Shown: piece after piece, positions 1 to 8,495 of the stretch | Position numbering within the stretch: the stretch's first letter is position 1 | Layout of the letters: every line of letters begins with the position of its first letter | Source of the DNA: DASPMP01 sp035758925 | GTDB taxonomy: Bacteria > Gemmatimonadota > Gemmatimonadetes > Gemmatimonadales > Gemmatimonadaceae | Assembly: GCA_035758925.1 (NCBI GenBank) | Contig: DASTVV010000165.1 | Location: 1 to 24,514 of the forward strand | DNA length: 24,514 nt | Reading direction: 5' to 3' | Translations under genes and position numbers: made by a program | Notes under the pieces: model-generated | The model's input: only the letters and a program-made list of their open reading frames with translations | What the model was told of the DNA's origin: nothing | Database searches by the model: none

Positions 1-1570
1 AGTCGGGAATGGCGCCGCCTTCGAATACCACGGTGTCCGGCAGCCACTGATGGTGAAAGCGCGGTGCATCCACCGCGGTCCGGACGTCGGCGTCGTATTC
101 CAGCACCCCAAGCACGACGTTGAACACGGTGTTGATGATCGTGCGCCCGCCCGGTGAACCGGTCACCAGCACCACATCCTTGTCGCGTGTGATGATCGTA
201 GGCGACATCGAGCTGAGCATGCGCTTGCCCGGTGCAATGGCATTCGGCGCCGTGCCGATGTCACCCGAAGTGCTCGTGAATCCGGGCTTCTTGTTGAAGT
301 CGCCCATCTCGTTGTTGAGCAGTATGCCCGTCCCTCGCGCCACGACATGCGAGCCGAAACCGCCCTCCAGCGTGTAGGTGAGCGAGACGGCCATCCCCGC
401 GCTGTCCACCACCGAGATGTGCGTCGTTTCGTCGCTCTCATCCGCCTTGGTGCCCAGGAGATCTGGCGCCAGCGTCGCGCTGTTTGCTGCGTGTTCGGGA
501 TCGATCTCGCGAGCGACCTGCGCAGCGTAGCGCTTCGATGTGAGCTCGGAGACCGGCACCTTCACGAAATCCGGGTCCCCGAGCGAGCGAGCGCGATCGA
601 GAAACGCGTGCCGCATCGCTTCGATGACGAGATGCAGTGAGCTCGCGGACCAGCGGTCGCGTTGACGGAGATTCATCGGCTCCAGCACGTTCAGCATTTC
701 CACGATCGCAATGCCGCCAGAGCTGGGCGGGGGCATGGAATGCACGTCGTAGCCGCGATAGGTGCCGTGAACCGGTTCGCGTTCCTTTGCCCGGTAGTCC
801 TTCAGGTCCTTCGCGTCGATCAGACCACCGCCGCGTGCCATGTCGGCGGCGATGCTGTCGGCGATCCATCCGTTGTAGAACGCATCCGCGCCTCCGCGCG
901 CGACGGCTTCGAGCGATCGTCCAAGGTCAGGCAGTCGCAGCGTGTCTCCGGTTTTCCATTCGCCGCCCCCCGGCTTGCCGTATGCCGCCACCGACGCGGG
1001 ATAGAGCTGCATTCGCGATAACTCGCGGTTCAGCGATCGCGCCAGAGATTCGCTGAGCGGGAACCCGCCCGTCGCGAGCTGCGCCGCCGGTGCTACCACG
1101 TCCGGCCACTTCAGACGTCCGTACTTGCGATGCGCCATCTCGAGACCGCGCACGGTACCTGGTACGCCCGGTGCCAGATAGCCTGTCGCGGTGAGTCGTC
1201 GGTTGATGTTCCCGACGCTGTCCAGGTACATCGTAGGCGTCGATCGCGCCGGTGCCCGCTCACGAAAGTCGATGGACGTCACTTTTTTCGGCGTGCGCAC
1301 GAGCATGAACCCGCCGCCACCGATGTTTCCGGCGGCAGGATACGTCACGGCCATGGCAAAGGCCGTTGCGACCGCGGCATCCACCGCATTGCCGCCCTTT
1401 GCCAACATCCGCGCCCCCGCTTCGCATGCGATACCCGAAGAGCAGACCACCATCCCGCGAGTGGATTGCACCGCGGGCGGTCCGGGCTCGCGACGGACGG
1501 TCGATGTGTCCTGCGCCTGGATGGCGTTCGCGGCGCAAAGAAACCCGAGTAGGATGTACGTGTGTCTCAT
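1..1570 (-). CDS. ggt: Gamma-glutamyltransferase (glutathione hydrolase), C-terminus beyond window
   Basis: It moves or hydrolyses the gamma-glutamyl group of glutathione and related peptides in the periplasm. The protein is made as a proenzyme that cleaves itself before a catalytic threonine. The frame starts with a signal peptide (MRHTYILLGF, then small residues to AIQAQ). It carries the family motifs in order: GGNAVDAAVATAFA and GNIGGGGFM near the N-terminus, the cleavage and nucleophile motif DETTHISVVD with the nucleophile at about Thr382, the lid and oxyanion segment KRMLSSMSPT, and GSPGGRTIINTV. About 523 residues are visible. The family usually has 550-580, so roughly the last 30-60 lie left of base 1. 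An in-frame ATG at 1588 would add MRDIRH. Neither start has a clear ribosome binding site. 1570 is preferred because it places the signal peptide at the very N-terminus. It diverges from the amidohydrolase at 1620. Confidence 0.95.
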   Translation of the reverse strand, partial: MRHTYILLGFLCAANAIQAQDTSTVRREPGPPAVQSTRGMVVCSSGIACEAGARMLAKGGNAVDAAVATAFAMAVTYPAAGNIGGGGFMLVRTPKKVTSIDFRERAPARSTPTMYLDSVGNINRRLTATGYLAPGVPGTVRGLEMAHRKYGRLKWPDVVAPAAQLATGGFPLSESLARSLNRELSRMQLYPASVAAYGKPGGGEWKTGDTLRLPDLGRSLEAVARGGADAFYNGWIADSIAADMARGGGLIDAKDLKDYRAKEREPVHGTYRGYDVHSMPPPSSGGIAIVEMLNVLEPMNLRQRDRWSASSLHLVIEAMRHAFLDRARSLGDPDFVKVPVSELTSKRYAAQVAREIDPEHAANSATLAPDLLGTKADESDETTHISVVDSAGMAVSLTYTLEGGFGSHVVARGTGILLNNEMGDFNKKPGFTSTSGDIGTAPNAIAPGKRMLSSMSPTIITRDKDVVLVTGSPGGRTIINTVFNVVLGVLEYDADVRTAVDAPRFHHQWLPDTVVFEGGAIPD

Positions 1571-1619
1571 GTGGCGAATGTCTCGCATCCGACGGGTCCA
1601 CGCCAGAACCCCCGCGCTT

Positions 1620-3041
1620 ATGATCATGCCTTCGTTTCTTCGTCTCGTTCCGGCCGCGGTCCTGTTCGCGGCCGCCTTCCCCGACTCGGCGACATGCCAG
1701 CGGCCGTCTGACGCAACCACCGCATTCGTCAACGTCACGGTGGTGCCGCTCGATCGCGAGCGGACGCTGGACCGACAGACCGTCGTTGTTAAGGGCGACC
1801 GCATCGTCGCCATGGGACCGGCGGCGAGCACCGCGGTGCCGGGGGACGCGAACCGCATCGACGGCTCCGGCAAGTATCTCATGCCCGGCCTCGCCGAAAT
1901 GCACGCGCATGTCGTGGGCGGCAACAACCCGAACCACGAGCAGATCAATCGCGACATTCTTTTCCTCTACGTCGCCAATGGAATTACTTCCATTCGGGCA
2001 ATGCTCGGCGCCCCGAACCAGCTCCCGTTACGCGAGCAGCTTCGTCGCGGCGAGGTGCTCGGGCCCACAATGTACGTCAGCGCACCGTCCCTCAACGGCA
2101 ACTCGGCACCGAACCCCGATACGGCCGTCAAGCTCGTGCGCGCGCACAAGGCGGCCGGTTACGACTTCCTGAAGATCCACCCGGGACTCTCGGTCGCGAC
2201 GTATGACGCCATCGTGGCCACCGCGCGAGAACAGGGCATCACGTGGGCCGGCCACGTGCCCGCCGCGGTCGGCTTGCAGCATGCGATCGAGTCTGGCCAG
2301 TCCACGGTGGACCATCTGGATGGGATACTCGAAGCAACGGTGCCCGATTCGACTGGAGTGAAACAGCAGAACGGGACGGCGTCCTTCGCGGAATCCATCA
2401 ACGGCGTGCAGCCGTCGCGGTTCGCGGCGCTCGCTCAGCAGATGAAGGCGCGCGGCGTCTGGAACGTGCCCACGATTCTCGTCTGGGAGAATCTCTACAC
2501 TCAGGCCGAATCGCCCGAGGAGATGGGCGCGCGCGCGGAAATGAAGTACTGGCCAAAGCAGGCCGTCGCGAATTTCGTGGCACAGAAACGAAATTCCGTC
2601 GGCCAGATGCGGCAGCAGGGCATCACGCCGGAATTGGCCGCAAAATATCTCGCGCTTCGGCGCCAGGCACTCAAGGCGGTCGTCGACGCCGGCGCGCCGC
2701 TGCTCATGGGCACTGACTCGCCGCAACTCTTCATGGTGCCCGGCTTCGCGCTGCATCGCGAGCTGGGCATAATCGCCTCCGCGGGAGTCACTCCGTATCA
2801 GATATATGAATCCGGCGCCAAGAACGTCGCTCGATATGTCGCCGAGCACTTGAAGCAGGACGGACGATTCGGAACCGTCGCCGTCGGCAATCACGCCGAT
2901 CTCGTGTTGCTCGACGCCAATCCGCTCGAGAGCGTCGCCAACCTCACGAAACGCTCAGGTGTCATGGTACGTGGACGGTGGGTGTCCTCTGCGGAGATCG
3001 AAAAGGGATTGGCTGACCTCGCGACGAGATACGCGCAGTAG
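1620..3041 (+). CDS. Secreted metal-dependent amidohydrolase (imidazolonepropionase-like)
   Basis: This 473-residue enzyme of the amidohydrolase superfamily hydrolyses an amide, cyclic amide or similar bond. The substrate cannot be read from sequence. The N-terminus is a signal peptide (MIMPSFLRLVPAAVLFAAAF) and the mature protein is probably periplasmic. The usual metal ligands are all visible: the HxH pair His95/His97 in AEMHAHV, a candidate carboxylated Lys185 in FLKIHPG, His212 in WAGHVPA, His232 in TVDHLDG and Asp366 in LMGTDSP. The C-terminus has the small beta-domain ending of the family (GNHADLVLLDANPL). The reading frame stays open back to 1191, but that stretch is antisense to ggt and precedes the signal peptide, so the start is 1620 (or 1626, MPSFLR). 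No ribosome binding site is seen. Secreted relatives are often peptidase-like or Xaa-Pro-dipeptidase-like, which is only a possibility here. Confidence 0.9.
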   Translation: MIMPSFLRLVPAAVLFAAAFPDSATCQRPSDATTAFVNVTVVPLDRERTLDRQTVVVKGDRIVAMGPAASTAVPGDANRIDGSGKYLMPGLAEMHAHVVGGNNPNHEQINRDILFLYVANGITSIRAMLGAPNQLPLREQLRRGEVLGPTMYVSAPSLNGNSAPNPDTAVKLVRAHKAAGYDFLKIHPGLSVATYDAIVATAREQGITWAGHVPAAVGLQHAIESGQSTVDHLDGILEATVPDSTGVKQQNGTASFAESINGVQPSRFAALAQQMKARGVWNVPTILVWENLYTQAESPEEMGARAEMKYWPKQAVANFVAQKRNSVGQMRQQGITPELAAKYLALRRQALKAVVDAGAPLLMGTDSPQLFMVPGFALHRELGIIASAGVTPYQIYESGAKNVARYVAEHLKQDGRFGTVAVGNHADLVLLDANPLESVANLTKRSGVMVRGRWVSSAEIEKGLADLATRYAQ

Positions 3042-3054
3042 ACTGGAGCCGGCC

Positions 3055-3083
3055 GGGAGCGATCATCGCGCTCGGTCGCTCCC
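3055..3083 (+). terminator. Hairpin after the amidohydrolase gene
   Basis: GGGAGCGA (3055-3062) and TCGCTCCC (3076-3083) form a perfect 8-bp stem with a 13-base loop, starting 14 bases after the stop codon. There is no T-run, so it may be a weak or Rho-assisted terminator or a 3' end stabiliser. Confidence 0.4.
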
Positions 3084-3146
3084 GCACACGCGAAACACGG
3101 CGCGCCTCGAGGGGTAGAGGCCCACAGTCCTCAGTGGGAGTTGTCC

Positions 3147-3761
3147 GTGCAGTATCACCTGAGCAGCGTGCGCGCGGCCGCCTTGATGCTCCCAGCCGCG
3201 GTTGCGTGTAGCGCTTGTTACTACGGTACCATGACGGCCGGCATACCCGGCCCCTCCGCGGGACGCAGCGCCGCCGAGGTCCTTCCAACCGCCGAGCGAT
3301 ACATCGGAGTTCCGTACAAGTGGGGCGGGACGTCGCCGAGCGGTTTCGATTGCTCGGGCTTCACGCAATACGTCTTCGCCAGGCATGGCGTGCGGCTTCC
3401 CCGCACGTCGCGCGCGCAGGCTTCGGCTGGCACCGGAATACGTGAATACCTGTCGTTGCGGCCCGGCGATCTGATCATGTTCGCCGACGACGGGCGTCCG
3501 ATCAGCCACGTTGCGATCTACGCGGGCCGCGGCCGCATCCTGCACTCGAGCAGCAGTGGCAATGGCGTGCGCTACGACGACCTCGGGAGCCGGCGCGGCG
3601 CGTGGTTCCGCGAGCACATGGTCGTCGCAAGGCGGGTCGGCACCGCGGGACAGGGCATGGGGATCGTGCACGACATCGTGGCGGAGCTGCGCGCTGCCGG
3701 AGTGCGCGTGGACTTTCCCGCGATTGTCGACGTCATTGGCGACCTCGCGCCGAAGCCATAG
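3147..3761 (+). CDS. NlpC/P60-family cell-wall peptidase
   Basis: This 204-residue exported cysteine peptidase is predicted to cut peptide bonds in peptidoglycan stem peptides. The NlpC/P60 domain covers about residues 40-155. It has the catalytic Cys69 in GFDCSGFTQYVF, His121 in ISHVAIYAG and a third polar residue, His133, in RILHSSS. The typical opening VPYKWGGTSPSGFDCSG is present. The N-terminus is hydrophobic and ends in AAVACSAC, so it could be a lipoprotein, but the lipobox is poor. The start is placed at GTG 3147 because GGAG at 3137-3140 lies six bases upstream. The TTG at 3141 would touch that site directly. The last 45 residues (GIVHDIVAELRAAGVRV onward) lie outside the catalytic domain and I do not recognise them. 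Confidence 0.9.
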   Translation: MQYHLSSVRAAALMLPAAVACSACYYGTMTAGIPGPSAGRSAAEVLPTAERYIGVPYKWGGTSPSGFDCSGFTQYVFARHGVRLPRTSRAQASAGTGIREYLSLRPGDLIMFADDGRPISHVAIYAGRGRILHSSSSGNGVRYDDLGSRRGAWFREHMVVARRVGTAGQGMGIVHDIVAELRAAGVRVDFPAIVDVIGDLAPKP

Positions 3762-3840
3762 CGACCGGACGCGTTGCGTGGAAGGGGACAGCATGTCGGC
3801 GTGACCATTTGACGTTCCGCGCGGTTAGGTGGGGCAAGCC

Positions 3841-3869
3841 TTGCCGCGCGCTGCGCTCGCTCATACAGT
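3841..3869 (+). promoter_or_regulatory. Possible sigma-70 promoter for the susC-susD pair
   Basis: TTGCCG (3841-3846), a 17-base spacer and TACAGT (3864-3869) match the consensus 4/6 at each box. The predicted start is near 3876, giving a leader of about 78 bases before the SusC-like start at 3954. The rest of the 192-bp gap after the NlpC gene shows no coding signal. Confidence 0.3.
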
Positions 3870-3871
3870 CC

Positions 3872-3890
3872 GCGTGACACAAGCGTGACA
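3872..3890 (+). repeat. Two direct GCGTGACA repeats at the predicted SusC-like gene start
   Basis: GCGTGACA occurs at 3872-3879 and 3883-3890, 11 bases apart (one helical turn). A related GCGTGACC lies at 3799-3806. The tandem pair sits on the predicted transcription start and could be a regulator site. Chance is not excluded. Confidence 0.35.
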
Positions 3891-3953
3891 AGGCCGCGTC
3901 GACGCGTCCTTGCGCGATGCCACACTCCCCCCTCCGAACCAACCGAGGCCTGT

Positions 3954-6900
3954 ATGAGGAGCTGGTGTACGATTGCTATGGGCCTTGCTCTCCTCGCATC
4001 AACGGCGAGTGCACAGCAAGGCTCAGTCGGCGGCACCGTGGTCGCCGCCGGCTCACAGGAACCCATTGCTGGCGCGCAAGTCCAGGTCGTGGGCACGACG
4101 CTCCGAACCGCCAGCGACGAACGCGGACGCTTCCGCGTGAACGGCGTCCAGGGAAGCGTGACTCTGGAAGTCCGCCGCATCGGTTACAGGCTCGCCCGAA
4201 TTCCCGCGCGAGCCGGCGACGACAGCATGCGCGTGGTGCTCGCGCTCAACCCCACCAGCCTCGAGGCGGTCGTTGTCACGGGGACGCCGGGCGCCGCGCA
4301 GAAGCGGGAGCTGGGCAACGCAGTCGGACAGATCAACGCGGCCGACGTCGTGCAGACCGCGCCCGTCCTCTCACTCCAGTCGCTGATCAACGGCCGGTCC
4401 CCTGGGGTTGTGATCCTGCCGACGGCCGGCACCGTGGGCAGCGGATCGCAGGTGCGCATTCGTGGCCAATCGAGCCTTTCACTCGGCAACAACCCGCTGC
4501 TCTACGTGGACGGCGTCCGGGTGAACAACCAGGCGGCCTCCGGTCCCATCAGCCAGGCGTTCGGCTCGCAGCCGATTTCGCGCTTGAACGACTTCAATCC
4601 GAACGACATCGAGTCGATCGAGATTCTCAAGGGACCCAGCGCAGCGACGCTGTATGGCACTGAAGCAGCCAACGGCGTGATCAACATCATCACCAAGAAG
4701 GGCGCCTCCGGTGCTCCGCGGTGGACGGCGACGGCACGCCAGGGCATCAACTACTTCGCCGACTATCAATCGCGCTTCCCGCAGAACTACGGGCCGCGAC
4801 GACTCCCGACGGATCCGGTCGGAACGGCCACCGGTCCCGTCGAGGCGCTCAACTTCGACTCACTGCTCGTTGGTGCCTGCGGCGACTCCATCGCCACCAG
4901 GACCGGGAAGAAGTGCGACATCTATCGCACGGGACGCCAGCAGGAGTCCGAGCTCTCGGTGACCGGTGGTAGCGGCCTGCTGACCTACTACGCCAGCGGG
5001 AACCTGCTCGACGCGCAGGGCGTCGAGCCGACGAACAACCGCCGCACGTACAGCGGCCGCCTCAACGTCGGAATCGCGCCGTCTGACAAGTTCCGTATCG
5101 CAGCCAATGTCGGTTACGTCACGGGACCCACTCACATACCGTGCGACGCGGGATGCGGCGGCTACACCTGGACCACACTCTCGGCCACACCGGCCAACTA
5201 CAACAACCCGCAGCGTCACGGCTACCACAGCAGCCTGCCGTACCAGTACGATCAGACGGTTGTGCTGTGGCAGGACCTCGCGCGCACCACGGCCAGCGTT
5301 CGCTTCGAGCACCAGCCGACGACGTGGCTGTCGCATCGCCTCGTCCTGGGTGGTGACATGACCAACGAGGGCGACAACGAGTACGACCCGCGCGTCGATT
5401 CACTCGCGTCGCTTGGCTTCCGCTCGATCAGCGAGCGCGACGTGATCAATCGCTCGCTCGACTACACGGCCAACGCCATCTGGAACTACTCGCCGATCTG
5501 GCGGTTCACGTCGTCCGCGGGCGCGCAGTACTTCACGGAGAGCATTCACTCGGTGACCGCCAGCGGCTCCGTGTTCCCGACGACGGGTCTCAAGTCGGTG
5601 TCTGCGACGACCAACCGCAACCCACCAAGCGAAGGCTTCAGCGACGACAAGTCGCTCGGAGTGTACGTGCAGGAGCAGGTCGCGTGGCGTGATCGCCTGT
5701 ACCTCACCGGCGCACTGCGCTCGGACGACCACAGCGCCTTCGGATCCGGCTTCAACCGCGTCACGTACCCCAAGCTGTCGGCGAGCTACGTCATCAGTGA
5801 CGAGCCGTGGTTCAGCATCCCCATGGTCGGCGATCGCCTGGGCGAGCTTCGTCTCCGGCTCGCGTACGGCGCGTCGGGCAAGGCTCCCACGACGTATTCG
5901 TCGATCCGCACCTACACGACGACCGCGGGACCGGGTGACGTGCCGGCAGTGACGCCGAACGTGACCGGCAATCCAAGACTCGGCCCCGAGAAGAGCAAGG
6001 AGCTCGAGGTCGGCTTCGACGCCAGCGCGGCCAACGATCGCCTCGGCTTCGAGTTCACGTACTACAACAAAAAGACGGTCGACGCGATTCTGCTCAAGCA
6101 GCTCGCGCCGTCGTCGGGCCAGGCAGGCACGCAGCCGTTCAACATCGGCGGCCTCGTGAACAGTGGTATCGAGCTGCTCGTGCGCGGTACACCGTGGCGC
6201 AGCGAGCGCGTTGCTCTCGATCTGACCGGCCAGTTCTCGACGAACGACAGCAAGATCACCGAGCTGGGTCTGCCGGGTCAGTACTTCGTCGACATCGGCG
6301 GCTTCGTCCGGCACCAGGTGGGCTATCCGGCATTCGGTTGGTTCGAGCAGCGCGTGGTCTCGACGCCGTTCAGCCGCACCACCGGCTTCCCGGCTCCGGC
6401 GCCTGGCCAGCAGTACTCGACGGGCGTCATGTGCGCCGACACCGTTCCCAATTCGAACGGCAAGGAAGGCGGCGTGCGGTCGTGCGTCGGCAACGACGGC
6501 GTCTGGGGCACTGCGGACGATGCGCCAAACGTCTATCTCGGGCGCTCCGTTCCGCCGCGTGAAATGGCGTTCAGCGGCACGCTGACGTTGTTCAACCGCT
6601 TGCGCGTCTTCACGATGCTCGACGTCAAGAACGGCGCGAAGAAGATGGACGGCAACACCCGCGTGCGCTGCGGCATCTTCGGACGCTGCAAGGAGAACTT
6701 CGTCGGAGCCGCGACGCCGGCCACGTTCACCCAGGCATTCGCGGCGGAAGTCGATTCCATCCGCGCGGCCCAGGCGTTGTCGAACAGCAATCTCGTGGAC
6801 TTCCTGATCACCAATTCGAACTTCGCCAAGTGGCGCGAGCTCACGTTCTCGTACGACATGCCTGATCGCTGGGCTCGCAAGGCCGGCGCCAGTCGCGCGA

Positions 6901-7064
6901 CGATCTCGGTGTCGGGTCGCAATCTCGCGATGTGGTCCGGTTACCAGGGCTTCGAGCCGGAGGCGATGTTCCTCGGCGGAACTCGTGGCGGCAACACCGC
7001 CTGGGAGCAGACGACGCTTCCACAGCTCCGGTCCTGGATGGTCACGCTCAACCTTGGCCTTTGA
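3954..7064 (+). CDS. SusC/RagA-family TonB-dependent outer-membrane receptor
   Basis: This 1036-residue outer-membrane transporter takes up large nutrients (glycans or peptides) using TonB energy, with a SusD-type lipoprotein as lid. A signal peptide (MRSWCTIAMGLALLASTASAQ) is followed by a carboxypeptidase-regulatory-like beta-sandwich at about 25-100 (GTVVAAGSQEPIAGAQVQVV). A TonB-box-like segment LEAVVVTGTPG starts near residue 103. The plug domain, about 120-235, has the SusC signatures VRIRGQSSLSLGNNPLLYVD and IEILKGPSAATLYGTEAANG. The rest is beta-barrel ending in SWMVTLNLGL. The start is set by GAGG at 3945-3948, five bases before ATG. The frame is open upstream to 3885, but that stretch precedes the signal peptide and has no role. 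The substrate is unknown, since no glycan or peptide enzyme cluster adjoins it beyond the upstream hydrolases. Confidence 0.96.
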   Translation: MRSWCTIAMGLALLASTASAQQGSVGGTVVAAGSQEPIAGAQVQVVGTTLRTASDERGRFRVNGVQGSVTLEVRRIGYRLARIPARAGDDSMRVVLALNPTSLEAVVVTGTPGAAQKRELGNAVGQINAADVVQTAPVLSLQSLINGRSPGVVILPTAGTVGSGSQVRIRGQSSLSLGNNPLLYVDGVRVNNQAASGPISQAFGSQPISRLNDFNPNDIESIEILKGPSAATLYGTEAANGVINIITKKGASGAPRWTATARQGINYFADYQSRFPQNYGPRRLPTDPVGTATGPVEALNFDSLLVGACGDSIATRTGKKCDIYRTGRQQESELSVTGGSGLLTYYASGNLLDAQGVEPTNNRRTYSGRLNVGIAPSDKFRIAANVGYVTGPTHIPCDAGCGGYTWTTLSATPANYNNPQRHGYHSSLPYQYDQTVVLWQDLARTTASVRFEHQPTTWLSHRLVLGGDMTNEGDNEYDPRVDSLASLGFRSISERDVINRSLDYTANAIWNYSPIWRFTSSAGAQYFTESIHSVTASGSVFPTTGLKSVSATTNRNPPSEGFSDDKSLGVYVQEQVAWRDRLYLTGALRSDDHSAFGSGFNRVTYPKLSASYVISDEPWFSIPMVGDRLGELRLRLAYGASGKAPTTYSSIRTYTTTAGPGDVPAVTPNVTGNPRLGPEKSKELEVGFDASAANDRLGFEFTYYNKKTVDAILLKQLAPSSGQAGTQPFNIGGLVNSGIELLVRGTPWRSERVALDLTGQFSTNDSKITELGLPGQYFVDIGGFVRHQVGYPAFGWFEQRVVSTPFSRTTGFPAPAPGQQYSTGVMCADTVPNSNGKEGGVRSCVGNDGVWGTADDAPNVYLGRSVPPREMAFSGTLTLFNRLRVFTMLDVKNGAKKMDGNTRVRCGIFGRCKENFVGAATPATFTQAFAAEVDSIRAAQALSNSNLVDFLITNSNFAKWRELTFSYDMPDRWARKAGASRATISVSGRNLAMWSGYQGFEPEAMFLGGTRGGNTAWEQTTLPQLRSWMVTLNLGL

Positions 7065-7076
7065 GGCGCTCAACCA

Positions 7077-8381
7077 ATGAAGATGACTCTGAAATCAGCT
7101 GTACGAGCGCTGGCGATCCCCGGATTGCTGACGGTTTCGCTCGTCACGGCCTGTGATATGAGCAAGGTCCTGCAGGTGCAGCCAGCCAATCTCGTCCCGG
7201 CCGTTGATCTCGAGCAGCCCGTCAACGCCGGGCTGCTTGCAGCCGGCGCTGCCAGTGACTTCGACTGTGCGTTCAACTCCTTCGTCGTCGTCGGCGGCCT
7301 CATTGGCGAAGAGCTCGAGGACGCGCTGCAAACCGCCGCGCGCTGGCCGTATGACCAGCGGAACGTCACGGCCGACCAGACCTTCTATTCCACGAACTCC
7401 TGCACCGCCCTCGGCATCTACTCGCCGCTGCAGAGCGCACGCGTATCGTCCAATAACGTCGGCCGCCTGTTGAATGGGTGGACGGATGCCCAGGTAGCAA
7501 ACCGCCGCCTGCTCATGGCCCGGATGTCGGCGTATGAAGCCTGGAGCGAACTGCTCCTCTCCGAAGCGTTCTGCGAGACTGTGTTCTCGACGGTGAACGG
7601 CGAGAAGGTGAACTACGGCGGCAGGCTCACGCGCGCCGAGGCGCTGGACTCGGCCGTGGTTCGCTTTACGGCTGCAATCACCGAGGCCACGGCGGTCGGT
7701 GGAGCGTCGGCCGACAGCATCAGGCTCTTCTCGCTGGTGGGCCGGGCGCGGGCGTACCACGACAAGAATGACATGGTGAACGCCCGGGCCGATGCCGTGC
7801 TCGTGCCGGCGAACTGGGTCTGGAATGTCACGACGTCCAACTCCCAGACTCGCCGTCAGAATCGCGTTTTCCAGGAGAACGGCGTCAACACCAGTCCCAA
7901 CGCGTCGGTCGGCACGCGGTATCGCGGCCTTGCGGACCCGCGCGTGCCGGTGTCCAACCTGAACAAGAGCAGCAGCGGAACCAACGTTCCGCTGTGGCAA
8001 CAGCTCAAGTACACGACCGCCACCTCGCCGATTCCCGCGGCAACTGGAACGGAAATGCAGTTGCTCATCGCCGAGGCCGATCGCAACACGAACCGCGCGA
8101 ACACGCTCGCGATCATCGCCACGATGCGCACGGCAGGGAATCAGGCCGCGTACACGGGAACCACTCCCGCGGAAGACCTGACGGAGATCATCGATCAGCG
8201 TCGCCGCGCGCTGTTCCTCACCGGGACGCATTTCGGCGACGTCATCCGCTATAACCTCACGGTTTCGCCCAACGCGGGTGCCTCGACGCCGTGGGGACAG
8301 ACGTATGGTCCGAACACGGGCAGCGCGATGTGCTTGCCACTGCCCAACGTTGAAAAGGACAACAATCCACTGCTGCACTAG
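7077..8381 (+). CDS. SusD/RagB-like outer-membrane nutrient-binding lipoprotein
   Basis: This 434-residue lipoprotein probably caps the SusC-like receptor encoded just upstream. The N-terminus is a lipoprotein signal ending in SLVTAC with the lipidated Cys at residue 26. The early segment with AYEAWSELLLSEAFCETVF and the helical ATAVGGASADSIRLFSLVGRARAY-type repeat region fit the TPR-like SusD fold. The late segment LIAEADRNTNRANTLAIIAT and IIDQRRRALFLTGTHFGDVI is characteristic of RagB/SusD C-terminal parts. It starts 12 bases after the susC stop, and GAGG at 7063-7066 overlaps that stop, so the two are cotranscribed. It is on the short side for SusD proteins (often 450-600), but no truncation or frameshift is seen. 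A strong terminator follows at 8440. Confidence 0.88.
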   Translation: MKMTLKSAVRALAIPGLLTVSLVTACDMSKVLQVQPANLVPAVDLEQPVNAGLLAAGAASDFDCAFNSFVVVGGLIGEELEDALQTAARWPYDQRNVTADQTFYSTNSCTALGIYSPLQSARVSSNNVGRLLNGWTDAQVANRRLLMARMSAYEAWSELLLSEAFCETVFSTVNGEKVNYGGRLTRAEALDSAVVRFTAAITEATAVGGASADSIRLFSLVGRARAYHDKNDMVNARADAVLVPANWVWNVTTSNSQTRRQNRVFQENGVNTSPNASVGTRYRGLADPRVPVSNLNKSSSGTNVPLWQQLKYTTATSPIPAATGTEMQLLIAEADRNTNRANTLAIIATMRTAGNQAAYTGTTPAEDLTEIIDQRRRALFLTGTHFGDVIRYNLTVSPNAGASTPWGQTYGPNTGSAMCLPLPNVEKDNNPLLH

Positions 8382-8386
8382 CAGTG

Positions 8387-8427
8387 CAATCGAACGCTGA
8401 CGCGCGCGGGTTCGATTGACCGCGCGC
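8387..8427 (+). other. Two competing hairpins in the 3' untranslated region after the SusD-like gene
   Basis: CAATCGAAC (8387-8395) is a perfect 9-bp complement of GTTCGATTG (8410-8418). GCGCGCGG (8402-8409), inside the first loop, is a perfect 8-bp complement of CCGCGCGC (8420-8427). The second pairing uses the loop and the flank of the first, so the two compete. A third small dyad, TGCACT-AGC-AGTGCA (8374-8388), covers the stop codon. Confidence 0.55.
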
Positions 8428-8439
8428 TGAGTGCTCTGG

Positions 8440-8475
8440 AAAAGGCCGGCACCACTTCCGTGGGCCGGCCTTTTT
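8440..8475 (+). terminator. Strong intrinsic terminator of the susC-susD transcript
   Basis: AAAAGGCCGGC (8440-8450) pairs with GCCGGCCTTTT (8464-8474). The inner CCAC/GTGG (8452-8455 and 8460-8463) extends the stem across one bulged A to a TTCC loop. Five Ts (8471-8475) follow the GC-rich arm. The A-run on the left gives it terminator character on the minus strand too. Confidence 0.95.
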
Positions 8476-8495
8476 CTATCGCCGTCTGTTTTCCC

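Noticed and set aside
1191..1619. N-terminal extension of the amidohydrolase (start at 1191)
   Set aside because: The extension is antisense to ggt and would bury the signal peptide 143 residues inside the protein.
5400..7073. Long minus-strand open frame of 557 codons
   Set aside because: It is antisense to the SusC-like gene, is very rich in Arg/Ala/His with no domain, signal peptide or ribosome binding site, and reflects GC-rich codon bias.
7095..8378. Minus-strand open frame of 427 codons
   Set aside because: It is antisense to the SusD-like gene with the same Arg/Val/His-rich shadow composition and no start signal.
8387..8427. H-type pseudoknot formed by the two overlapping stems
   Set aside because: Only one base (8419) would have to cross a 9-bp stem, which is sterically impossible for the full pairing. 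Alternative hairpins are the better reading.
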